From a virus, in IMG/VR virus record IMGVR_UViG_3300043464_002317, positions 1 to 64,000 of that record: 64,000 nucleotides of DNA; one strand, 5' to 3'. Positions 6,745 to 13,772 of the stretch are shown here, one piece after another (the stretch's first letter is position 1; every line of letters starts with the position of its first letter). Under the pieces are notes generated by a model. That model saw only the letters and a program-made list of their open reading frames with translations, did no database searches and was not told where the DNA came from. The translations under genes were made by a program, and so were the position numbers.

Positions 6745-7707
6745 ATTATTTTTAATTTTATTTTCTAACTCGTTTGCAAACTCAGGATTATCTGTTAAAA
6801 ATTGTTTTACTTGAGCTGCTCCCTGACCTATTTTATTTCCATCTACAGAAAACCAAGAGCCGCTTTTTTGAATAAAATTTAACTCTTCTGCATATTGTAA
6901 AATCTCTGAGTTTTTATCAATACCTTTTCCAAAAACAATATCGTATTCGCATTGCATGAATGGAGCAGCTATTTTATTTTTTACTACTTTAGCTTTTCCT
7001 TTGCTATCTAAAAGATTACCTTCTTTATCTTTATTTCCTTGTGATTTACTTGTTTCTACTCGTATAGAAGCATAATATTTCAAAGCCTTTCCTCCTGTTG
7101 TGGTTGTAGGATTTCCAAACATTACGCCAATTTTATCTCGCATTTGATTTGTAAATATTAAAAGGGTGTTTGTACTAGCAACTATTCCTGTTAATTTCCT
7201 CATTGCTTGAGACATTAATCGTGCATGTAAACCCATCTTGGAATCACCCATATCCCCCTCTAGTTCTGCTTTTGGAACTAAAGCTGCTACAGAATCTATC
7301 ACACAAACATCAATAGCTCCAGATTTAATAAGTTCTTCTGCGATAGACAGTGCATCTTCTCCGCAGTCTGGTTGAGAAATTAAAAGTTCGTCAACGTTTA
7401 AACCTAAATTTTTTGCATATTGTTTATCGAAGGCATGTTCGGCATCAATGAATGCCACTACACCCCCCTTTTTTTGTGCTTCAATCATTGTGTGAATGCA
7501 TATTGTTGTTTTTCCAGATGATTCTGCACCATAAATTTCAACAATACGTCCTTTTCCCCATCCACCTCCTGTGGCTATGTCTAATCCAAGAGAGCCTGTA
7601 GATAATCTTTCAACTTCAAGAATTTCATTTCCTAAAATTGTTGCTCCTTTGCCGTACTTTTTTTCAAGTAATGCTCTAGTTTCCGATAACTTTTTTTGTT
7701 TGTCCAT
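6733..7707 (-). CDS. recA: RecA recombinase, 324 aa
   Basis: A complete RecA core: Walker A GAESSGKTT (residues 60-68), the preceding STGSLGLDIATGGGWGKGR, Walker B-region VCVIDSVAALVPKAELEGDMGD, the L1 loop region RLMSQAMRKL, FTNQMRDKIGVMFGNPTTTTGGKALKYYASIR (split here into motif names LIFTNQMR and GGKALKYYAS), and the C-terminal KSGSWFS/GQGAAQVKQFL segment. Slightly shorter than bacterial RecA (about 350 aa). It promotes homologous strand exchange in replication/repair and recombination of phage DNA. The start ATG overlaps the stop of the upstream 70-aa gene by one base (TAATG). Confidence 0.95.
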   Translation of the reverse strand: MDKQKKLSETRALLEKKYGKGATILGNEILEVERLSTGSLGLDIATGGGWGKGRIVEIYGAESSGKTTICIHTMIEAQKKGGVVAFIDAEHAFDKQYAKNLGLNVDELLISQPDCGEDALSIAEELIKSGAIDVCVIDSVAALVPKAELEGDMGDSKMGLHARLMSQAMRKLTGIVASTNTLLIFTNQMRDKIGVMFGNPTTTTGGKALKYYASIRVETSKSQGNKDKEGNLLDSKGKAKVVKNKIAAPFMQCEYDIVFGKGIDKNSEILQYAEELNFIQKSGSWFSVDGNKIGQGAAQVKQFLTDNPEFANELENKIKNNFGI

Positions 7708-7919
7708 TAAAACAATTTTTGTTTGAAATTACGTAATAGGGATTCTACCAAAACTGTAGCTTTATTTGCTGGAATGTCAATGTGATACATGGAAAAAATA
7801 AATTCTCGGAGAGGGTTATTTTCTACAGAGCCAAAGTTTATAACTACCAAACTGATATTACTCATAATGGTGTTGTAATAATCATCGAAATCAGGATAAT
7901 ATGTTGCGTTGTTTGACAT
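7707..7919 (-). CDS. Hypothetical protein, 70 aa, first gene of leftward arm
   Basis: I choose the ATG at 7919 (MSNNATYYPDFDDYYNT...) over an upstream in-frame ATG at 7979. The longer start would place the -7 promoter box (7935-7928) inside the gene, whereas the shorter one begins 8 nt after the box. The product is small and soluble with no recognised family. It is coupled to recA (TAATG), so it may assist recombination; that is guesswork from position. Confidence 0.6.
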   Translation of the reverse strand: MSNNATYYPDFDDYYNTIMSNISLVVINFGSVENNPLREFIFSMYHIDIPANKATVLVESLLRNFKQKLF

Positions 7920-7927
7920 AACCGATG

Positions 7928-7959
7928 CAAATATAGTAAAAACTTTTTTAACTTCCAAA
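7928..7959 (-). promoter_or_regulatory. Leftward divergent promoter (host-type)
   Basis: TTTG (7959-7956), 20 bp, TATATTTG (7935-7928) on the minus strand. The spacer contains AAAAAAGTTTTT. The rightward promoter at 8282-8313 has the same TTTGG start, the same 20-bp spacing and the same AAAAAAGTTTTT core, so the two are a matched divergent pair. Confidence 0.75.
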
Positions 7960-8281
7960 TTTATTTTAATAAAAAACAAAAAAAGTTATTTGTTAAAAAA
8001 TGTTAATTATAGTTAAAAAATTTGGAAGTGAATATTTTTTTCCTATATTATATATTAGTATTTATATAGTAATAATATATTAGTTTATATACTGTATATA
8101 TAATTATATAACTTAGTATACTGTATTTGTAAGTTATATACTTAGTAGTAAATGTATATTATTAGTTATATTTCATAATTAAGATGTATAGTTATATAAT
8201 TATAATATTATAATTCTCTTAGTGTTTATATATAATAATAATAATAATATATAATATTATAAAAAAATAATCAATAAAAAA
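7960..8281. other. AT-rich divergent intergenic region, possible origin/control region
   Basis: No gene is visible in these about 320 bp. The sequence is nearly all A and T, with runs such as TATATTAGTATTTATATAG and a (TAA)n-like tract around 8231-8250. A third, degenerate promoter-like copy (TTTGGAAGT at 8021-8029 followed 19 bp after TTTG by TATATTAT) lies inside. Location between two opposed transcription arms and low melting stability make it a candidate replication origin or switch, but no iterons are obvious by eye. Confidence 0.45.
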
Positions 8282-8313
8282 TTTGGTTTTTTGAAAAAAG
8301 TTTTTTATATTTG
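8282..8313 (+). promoter_or_regulatory. Rightward divergent promoter (host-type)
   Basis: TTTG (8282-8285), 20 bp, TATATTTG (8306-8313), with the ATG of the first rightward gene 8 nt later. It lacks the ATAAC/GTTAT inverted repeat of the late promoters, so it belongs to the same class as the leftward-arm promoters. Confidence 0.75.
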
Positions 8314-8321
8314 TACCAGAT

Positions 8322-8696
8322 ATGAGCAAGAACCCAATAACATTACCCATAAAATTGAAAGTTGCTGATAAAACAGATTTAATTTTCAAAGTTATAACCC
8401 TTTGGGGTGCTATAACAAGTCAATTGACTGAAAAAAACATTTCTGTGATTTCATTTATGATTTTGCATGATTCAAACAGTGCTGTTTTTCCAAACTTGTT
8501 GATAAAAAACGGAATTGTAAAAACCAAAGAACATTACAGAACCGAGATGAATCGTTTGCATAAAAAAGGTTTGATAAGTTACAACGAAAAAAGACAGAAA
8601 GTCCTTCATCCTAATCTGGAAATTTTAAAAAAATTGTTAAACGTAGATTTAGAAAACAATAACATTGCAATCCGTGTTGAGTACGAAAAAAAGTGA
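8322..8696 (+). CDS. Winged-helix-like protein, first gene of rightward arm, 124 aa
   Basis: The middle (SVISFMILHDSNSAVFPNLL... then HYRTEMNRLHKKGLISYNEKRQKVLHP) has the helix-helix-RLxKKGLI-wing pattern of MarR/replication-initiator-type winged helices. The position immediately after a strong divergent promoter suits a regulator or replication protein. Nearly leaderless start. The exact family is not identified. Confidence 0.65.
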   Translation: MSKNPITLPIKLKVADKTDLIFKVITLWGAITSQLTEKNISVISFMILHDSNSAVFPNLLIKNGIVKTKEHYRTEMNRLHKKGLISYNEKRQKVLHPNLEILKKLLNVDLENNNIAIRVEYEKK

Positions 8697-9096
8697 TAGG
8701 GTTTTAACAACAAAAGAAATAATTAAAAGTTTTTGCGAGGATTATGGCTATGAAGAAGATTATGTTTATAAAATTTTTAAAACTGTACGAGACGATATAC
8801 TAAAAAACTTTGCAGAAGAGAAACCTGAGTTCAGAGTAAGAAAATTTGGAATGTTTTATTCTCCAGTTAAACTTACCGAGAGAACACTTAAGAAAACACG
8901 AGCAAAAGTAAAAGCAAGTGCTAAATACCCAAAGTTTCAAAAAAGGCATGACGACTTGAAAATCAAAGAGTTAAAACTTGAAAAAAGACTAGAAAACGCA
9001 AAGAAAAATAAAAAATTAATTGATAATTCAGTTCTTAGAATTAGAAATCCTTACGATAAAACAACAATGTCAATAAAAAGAATTAAAAATGCATAA
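8665..9096 (+). CDS. Possible IHF/HU-like DNA-binding protein, 143 aa
   Basis: Residues about 12-58 (TTKEIIKSFCEDYGY...VRDDILKNF, then RVRKFGMFYSPVK) follow the HU/IHF layout of a helical base and a beta arm starting V-x-K-F-G-x-F. The C-terminal half is a very basic, probably coiled-coil extension. The start is uncertain: a TTG at 8665 gives 143 aa, and a TTG at 8677 would also work; all overlap the preceding gene. crAss-like phages encode IHF-like subunits, which fits, but resemblance here is modest. Confidence 0.5.
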   Translation: MQSVLSTKKSDRVLTTKEIIKSFCEDYGYEEDYVYKIFKTVRDDILKNFAEEKPEFRVRKFGMFYSPVKLTERTLKKTRAKVKASAKYPKFQKRHDDLKIKELKLEKRLENAKKNKKLIDNSVLRIRNPYDKTTMSIKRIKNA

Positions 9097-9685
9097 AATA
9101 AGACCTAAAAAAATAGCCGAAGGCTTTAGTAAAGCAGTTGTTTCTGCAACAATAGGGAACAAATCTGAAGAAGCTTCTTCTCGAATTTCTGTTTGCAATA
9201 ATTGCGAAAATTTAACAAAAATTAGAAGTTGCACTTTATGTGGTTGCCAAGTCGATGCAAAAGTAGAAGTTAATACAGAGTATTGCCCAGCAAATAAATG
9301 GGAAGATGTTAAAGTAATACCATCTTTAGGTGTAGGTATTAAAAACTTGTCTTCTGAAACAGCTACCTTGTCTCTTGCAGGCGAAAGAATTTATTTAGAA
9401 TTTAAACAAATTCAAAAACAAAATATCCCTGCTGAAATCAACTTACTTTTAATCAACGATAGGGCTAACTTTTTTGAAGAAAACCAAAAACTTACAAAAC
9501 TAAAATTAGTTGCCACTTGTGGGTGCACTATTTTAAACAAAATAAAGGAAGACCTTACAGATGGTGACGATACAGAAATAAAAGCTCAATACAACAATGC
9601 AGCATTAGGTACGTTTTCAAAAACTTTCATTATAAAATCAAACGAAATAGAATTTAGAATAACTTTAAAAGGAAAAACAGAATGA
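9089..9685 (+). CDS. Zinc-ribbon-containing protein, 198 aa
   Basis: N-terminal C36-x2-C39, C48-x2-C51-G-C53 and C66-P form the phage zinc-ribbon pattern C..C.....C..CGC.V..K......CP..KW seen in many tailed-phage hypothetical proteins. The C-terminal about 115 residues are predicted beta-rich (SLAGERIYLEFKQI..., FRITLKGK). Role unknown; it could be a small virion or DNA-binding protein. Overlaps neighbours by a few bases on both sides, so it is within the operon starting at 8322. Confidence 0.6.
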   Translation: MHKIRPKKIAEGFSKAVVSATIGNKSEEASSRISVCNNCENLTKIRSCTLCGCQVDAKVEVNTEYCPANKWEDVKVIPSLGVGIKNLSSETATLSLAGERIYLEFKQIQKQNIPAEINLLLINDRANFFEENQKLTKLKLVATCGCTILNKIKEDLTDGDDTEIKAQYNNAALGTFSKTFIIKSNEIEFRITLKGKTE

Positions 9686-9903
9686 GTGATGTAGTTAATA
9701 AAATGAGAAGAACTTTGATAAAAGATAAAGTTGGAGAATTAATTGATGAATGTCAAGACATGACTGTTCTTCAAGTTCTCTGCATAATCCTTAGAAAAGG
9801 TAACTTTAAAAATAAAAATTTAGACCTTTATCATCAAACAGACATCGAGTTAAACGAAATATTAACTAAATTATTAGAAGAAGTAAAACAAGAAGAAAAA
9901 TGA
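9682..9903 (+). CDS. Hypothetical protein, 73 aa
   Basis: A helical, charged small protein (MSDVVNKMRRTLIKDKVGELIDECQD...) with no recognised domain. ATGA overlaps with both neighbours show tight coupling. Confidence 0.6.
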   Translation: MSDVVNKMRRTLIKDKVGELIDECQDMTVLQVLCIILRKGNFKNKNLDLYHQTDIELNEILTKLLEEVKQEEK

Positions 9904-10274
9904 AACAAGAAGAATTTGAAAAAGTCATAAATAATGGAGTAACTTATCACAGTGACCTTTATTTACAATTAAACAAAGAGCTTTCTGATATTGAAGATAA
10001 ACCAGAATACCTAAGTTTAAAACTAAGTATTGTTGGTTGGATGAATGTTTGTTTGATAAAATTAAAACTATTGCAACAAATATACGAGCCATTAGCAGGT
10101 AAAAAAATAACTCTTCAAGAAGAAATAGAATCAAAAGCATCTTTTATGCAAGAAGCTATTTTAAAATCTGACGGTTCTGTTGCTATACTTAACAATAAAA
10201 ATGAACCTGTATCTATAACACTATTAAAAGACACTATTGATTTAGCTTTAAAAACAAATGGCGACACCAAATAA
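9900..10274 (+). CDS. Hypothetical protein, 124 aa
   Basis: Helical throughout, with no motif recognised. Because it lies just upstream of the terminase large subunit, a small-terminase-like or packaging-accessory role is conceivable, but no DNA-binding motif is evident. Overlaps the preceding gene by 4 bp and the next by 17 bp. Confidence 0.55.
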   Translation: MKQEEFEKVINNGVTYHSDLYLQLNKELSDIEDKPEYLSLKLSIVGWMNVCLIKLKLLQQIYEPLAGKKITLQEEIESKASFMQEAILKSDGSVAILNNKNEPVSITLLKDTIDLALKTNGDTK

Positions 10275-10392
10275 TAGCAATACAATAAATCAACTAACAG
10301 AAGAAGATTTAAGAGATTTAAGAGAAATAATTTTAAATTCAAAAACTGTTACAATTAGAAGAGGTATTGAATTATTACAAAAATTAAAATAG
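10258..10392 (+). CDS. Small hypothetical protein, 44 aa, stop codon overlapping the tRNA
   Basis: MATPNNSNTINQLTEEDLRD and then LREIILNSKTVTIRRGIELL plus QKLK: 44 residues, helical. Its TAG stop (10390-10392) overlaps the first bases of the tRNA. Starts within the 3' end of the 124-aa gene in another frame. Confidence 0.5.
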   Translation: MATPNNSNTINQLTEEDLRDLREIILNSKTVTIRRGIELLQKLK

Positions 10393-10463
10393 CGAAGTAG
10401 AGCAGAGGTTAGCTTGCCAGCTTCATACGCTGGAGGTCGCAGGTTCAAATCCTGCCTTCGCAA
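10391..10463 (+). tRNA. tRNA with CAU anticodon (Met elongator or lysidine-type Ile)
   Basis: A full cloverleaf can be drawn. Acceptor GCGAAG/CTTCGC; D-stem GAGC/GCTT with loop AGAGGTTA; anticodon stem CCAGC/GCTGG with loop TTCATAC (anticodon CAT); variable AGGTC; T-stem GCAGG/CCTGC with loop TTCAAAT; no encoded CCA. The first pair would be A1-A72, a mismatch, although six acceptor pairs are perfect. The anticodon stem lacks the GGG/CCC of initiator tRNAs, so it is probably elongator Met or tRNA-Ile(CAU). It lies just upstream of terL. Confidence 0.9.
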
Positions 10464-10469
10464 CAAAAT

Positions 10470-13400
10470 ATGGAAACTATACAAAAACCAAAATTAGCTT
10501 ACAAAGATTTTCTAATCAATCAAAACCAACCTACAAGGGACAGCGCAGAGTATGTCCCTTTTTGGCTTAAACATATTGAATATTGCAAGTCTGGTGTTAG
10601 TGTAGGTGGAATAGAGATTTCTGGTTGGCTATATTGGCATTTAAATTTTTTCAAAATACCTGTAGATGAAAAAGATAAATACGGCAATAAGATACGTGTT
10701 ATCACATCACCACCTCTAAGAGATAACGAGTATTATTTGAATTGGGGGCGTGAAAAAGGTTACAAAGAACAAAAACCTATCATAATTTTCGGAAGTAGAC
10801 GTATTGCTAAATCAACTGTATTAGCCTCAGATATTTGTTATTCTCTATTTATTATGCTCAATAGTAATTCTGTTGTTATTGGAGCAAGTACAGTTGATAT
10901 TAATAATATTACAGATTATATTACATTTTTCTATTCAAATAGACCCGAATGTTTTTCAGATTTAATGAAATTTGGAGATTTTACAAGAGAAGGGGGCAAT
11001 GTAGAAATAGCTTTTAGTAAAAGAGAAACAACTAAAAAAGACCCAACAACAGGAAAGGCTGGACTTATTAATCCAATAACACCTCACTTGCTAAAAATAG
11101 GCAACGACAATAAATACATTTTTTCAACCCTTTCTGTTAGAAACTTAGAGTTTGGAACAAAGCACAATAAACAAGAAATGCTTGCAGGTATTACACCATC
11201 TAAGGTCATATTTGATGAGGTTGGTAAGTTTTCTTACTCTTTACCATTTTCAGCTTTAAAACCTGCCCTAATAGATTCTTTTGGAGAGTATCGTACAATC
11301 CCTATGTTTGTTGGGTGTTTAACAAAAGGAAATAAAGTATGGGACTCTGATGGAAATATGCTAAATATAGAGGATTTACAAAAGAACCAAGGGATAAAAG
11401 GATTTAGCATAAAAAATCAAGAGGTTACAAATGAAAAAATAACCTATTGGCAAAAACCATTTAAAAAACCATGTGTAAAAATTACAACAAATAAAGGTTT
11501 AGAAATAAGTTGCAGCACTGACCATCCTATTCTCTCAAGAAAATATTTAGAATCTCAAAAAAGAATTGGAAGAGCTATAAGTTTTGAAGAAGCCTCTAAA
11601 TTAAAAATCAATGATGTTGTTGCTGTTGCAGATATTATTCCCATTCAAGGGACTAAAAAAATGTGGAATCCATACTTAGTTGGTTGTTTAATAGGAGATA
11701 GCAGCTATGGTAAAGATAAAACACCAGTTCTTTCTAATGAGGATAATGAAATTTGGGAACATTTAGATAGTTTAAACATAAGTCATACAGTAGAAAAATC
11801 TTACACTACTAAAAAAAACAGATTATATAAAGAGGTAAGAATTAAAAGTATAACGCAAAAGTTACGAGAATTAGGAATTTATGGACAAACAAAAAAAGAC
11901 AAAGATTTGCCTATAAATATTCACTCTTATGATAAAGAATCTATATGTGAACTTATAGCTGGATTAATAGATACAGACGGTTGTATTTTAAATATTCCAT
12001 CAAACAGAAATATTACATTAACAAGTAGCTCTAAAAAACTTGTAGATAGTTTAAAACTTTTATTATTAAGAATCGGTATTCATTCAAATATTGATGTTAA
12101 AAGAGATAAAAGAATTGGCAGAAAAATAATGCCAAAAGAGGAGTTTTATTTGATAGGCATATATGATAAAGCATCCATAGATAGATTCTATGAAAATATT
12201 CCAATTAAAATTAACAGGAAAAAAGAAACTCTACAACAATTAGTCGACTACTATAAGAATAGAAAAAGTAAAAAAAGTCAGAAATATGCAGGTTTAAGGT
12301 TTGAAAAAATTTCAAAAATTGAAGATATAGGAGAACAAGAAGTCTATAATCTTACAGCTGGAACTACAAATACATATCTTGCTAATGGAATTGTTACCCA
12401 TAATACAGGGGGTGATATTGATAGCTCTAAAGACGCTGAAAGAGACTTCTTAAATGCGGAAGAAAATGGATTTCTAGCTGTAAATTCAGAAGAATATAAA
12501 AATTTAGTAACCGAGGGTAATTTTGAATACAAACAAAAAAGTAATTTAAAAACAGGTTTTTTTGCCCCTGCACAGATGTGTAATGCAGGAGGTGTGAAAA
12601 AAGAAATTCCTATATCCGCATACATTCGTAAATCTTATACTAATGAAGACTTAGAGGATTTAGAAGGTTTTATCATTCAAGTGACAGATTGGGTATCAGC
12701 TCCAGAGAACTTACAAAAAGAAATTCAAATAGAGGAGAAAAAATCAGATAAGGAAGGTAAAAAAGCTAAAATGTACTATCCTTTTCAACCAGAGGATTGT
12801 TTTTTATACTCTGGCAATAATCCTTTTCCAGTAGAAGAAGCTAAAGTTACCTTACAAAAAATAAAAGATTCTGGTAATATAGGAGAAAAAGTTATTTTAA
12901 AGCAAGAAATAAATGGAACTATAATTATTGAACCTTCAAGTAAGAGATTAATAGAAACCTACCCTTTTGAAGGAGGAACACACGATGCTCCATGTGTAAT
13001 GTACGAAAGACCAATTCATGATAACCCTTATGAAATTAGAAAAGGCATCTACGTAGCAGGATTTGACGGATATAAAATAGCAGAATCTAAAACAACAGAC
13101 TCTGTAGGTACTTTTTATATTTATAAGAGAATGTGTGGTTTGGATGGATTGCAAAATCAGATAGTGTTCAGTTTAGCAACTAGACCTCCAAAAGATGAAG
13201 ATTTTTATCAACAAGTTATGCTTGCTGTTTTAAAATATAACGCTGATTTACTTCCAGAACGAGATACTAATCTCTATAATTTTTTAGCAAATAAAAAAAT
13301 GGAACATCTTATTGTCAATTGTCAATCTGTTGTATTTAGATATACTCCAAACACAAATGCTAGTACAACCTATGGATTACCTGCCACACCGCAAAATAAA

Positions 13401-13712
13401 GAGCATTATCTTAAAATGATTCAAAAGTATTGTAATGATAATGTTTTAATAGGTTATACTGATAATGATGAACCTATAACCATAAAAGGAGTTGAAAGAA
13501 TAACAGACCCAATACTGTTAAAAGAGATAATAGATTATGGTAAAGAAAAAAATGCCGATAGATTAGCGGCTTTTGGACATGCCCTTGTTTGGGATAACGA
13601 GTTACAAACCAGAGGGGTTATCGCAACACAAGACCCATATAAACCACCAACACAAACAAAACCAGTTCGTAAACAATCCACATTTTCAACAATCATGGGA
13701 AGACACAGGTAA
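10470..13712 (+). CDS. terL: Terminase large subunit precursor with intein, 1080 aa
   Basis: The DNA-packaging motor ATPase/nuclease. Walker A-like GSRRIAKST (residues 108-116), Walker B VIFDE (246-250) and, after the intein, the C-terminal nuclease with AGFDGYK (Asp866 of the precursor). An intein occupies residues 283-645, inserted in the ATPase coupling motif (MFVG | TGG). Splicing would leave a 717-aa terminase, a normal crAss-like length. The ATG follows the tRNA by 6 nt. No late composite promoter precedes it, so it is probably transcribed from 8282. Confidence 0.95.
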   Translation: METIQKPKLAYKDFLINQNQPTRDSAEYVPFWLKHIEYCKSGVSVGGIEISGWLYWHLNFFKIPVDEKDKYGNKIRVITSPPLRDNEYYLNWGREKGYKEQKPIIIFGSRRIAKSTVLASDICYSLFIMLNSNSVVIGASTVDINNITDYITFFYSNRPECFSDLMKFGDFTREGGNVEIAFSKRETTKKDPTTGKAGLINPITPHLLKIGNDNKYIFSTLSVRNLEFGTKHNKQEMLAGITPSKVIFDEVGKFSYSLPFSALKPALIDSFGEYRTIPMFVGCLTKGNKVWDSDGNMLNIEDLQKNQGIKGFSIKNQEVTNEKITYWQKPFKKPCVKITTNKGLEISCSTDHPILSRKYLESQKRIGRAISFEEASKLKINDVVAVADIIPIQGTKKMWNPYLVGCLIGDSSYGKDKTPVLSNEDNEIWEHLDSLNISHTVEKSYTTKKNRLYKEVRIKSITQKLRELGIYGQTKKDKDLPINIHSYDKESICELIAGLIDTDGCILNIPSNRNITLTSSSKKLVDSLKLLLLRIGIHSNIDVKRDKRIGRKIMPKEEFYLIGIYDKASIDRFYENIPIKINRKKETLQQLVDYYKNRKSKKSQKYAGLRFEKISKIEDIGEQEVYNLTAGTTNTYLANGIVTHNTGGDIDSSKDAERDFLNAEENGFLAVNSEEYKNLVTEGNFEYKQKSNLKTGFFAPAQMCNAGGVKKEIPISAYIRKSYTNEDLEDLEGFIIQVTDWVSAPENLQKEIQIEEKKSDKEGKKAKMYYPFQPEDCFLYSGNNPFPVEEAKVTLQKIKDSGNIGEKVILKQEINGTIIIEPSSKRLIETYPFEGGTHDAPCVMYERPIHDNPYEIRKGIYVAGFDGYKIAESKTTDSVGTFYIYKRMCGLDGLQNQIVFSLATRPPKDEDFYQQVMLAVLKYNADLLPERDTNLYNFLANKKMEHLIVNCQSVVFRYTPNTNASTTYGLPATPQNKEHYLKMIQKYCNDNVLIGYTDNDEPITIKGVERITDPILLKEIIDYGKEKNADRLAAFGHALVWDNELQTRGVIATQDPYKPPTQTKPVRKQSTFSTIMGRHR
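11316..12404 (+). mobile_element. Intein with LAGLIDADG homing endonuclease in terL
   Basis: The insertion begins at Cys283 (CLTKGNKVWDSDG, splicing block A) and ends with the canonical block G ...YLANGIVTHN, His644-Asn645, followed by Thr646 as the +1 nucleophile. Between them are STDHPIL (block B, T-x-x-H) and two LAGLIDADG helices, YLVGCLIGDSSYG (402-414) and ELIAGLIDTDG (494-504), so the endonuclease looks intact. At 363 aa it is a full-size splicing-plus-homing element. Confidence 0.93.
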
Positions 13713-13716
13713 AAAC

Positions 13717-13768
13717 ATAACATAAAAAGTTATATCTTACCAACTTTGTTTGATTTTTAGTATTTTCG
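13717..13768 (+). promoter_or_regulatory. Late composite promoter (portal)
   Basis: Inverted repeat ATAAC (13717-13721), 7 nt, GTTAT (13729-13733); exactly 27 bp; then TATTTTCG (13761-13768), a one-mismatch -7 box. The ATG follows 4 nt later, so the mRNA would be leaderless or nearly so. No -33 TTTG. Confidence 0.65.
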
Positions 13769-13772
13769 CACC

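Noticed and set aside
7920-7979. N-terminal extension of the 70-aa gene upstream of recA
   Set aside because: The leftward promoter -7 box lies inside it; the ATG at 7919 follows the box.
7960-8281. Definite replication origin
   Set aside because: Only AT-richness and location support it; no iterons or DnaA-like boxes seen, so it is listed as a possibility only.
10290-10484. Leftward 64-aa frame containing RRQDLNLRPPAYEAG
   Set aside because: This is the well-known antisense translation of a tRNA; it is the complement of the CAU tRNA, not a gene.
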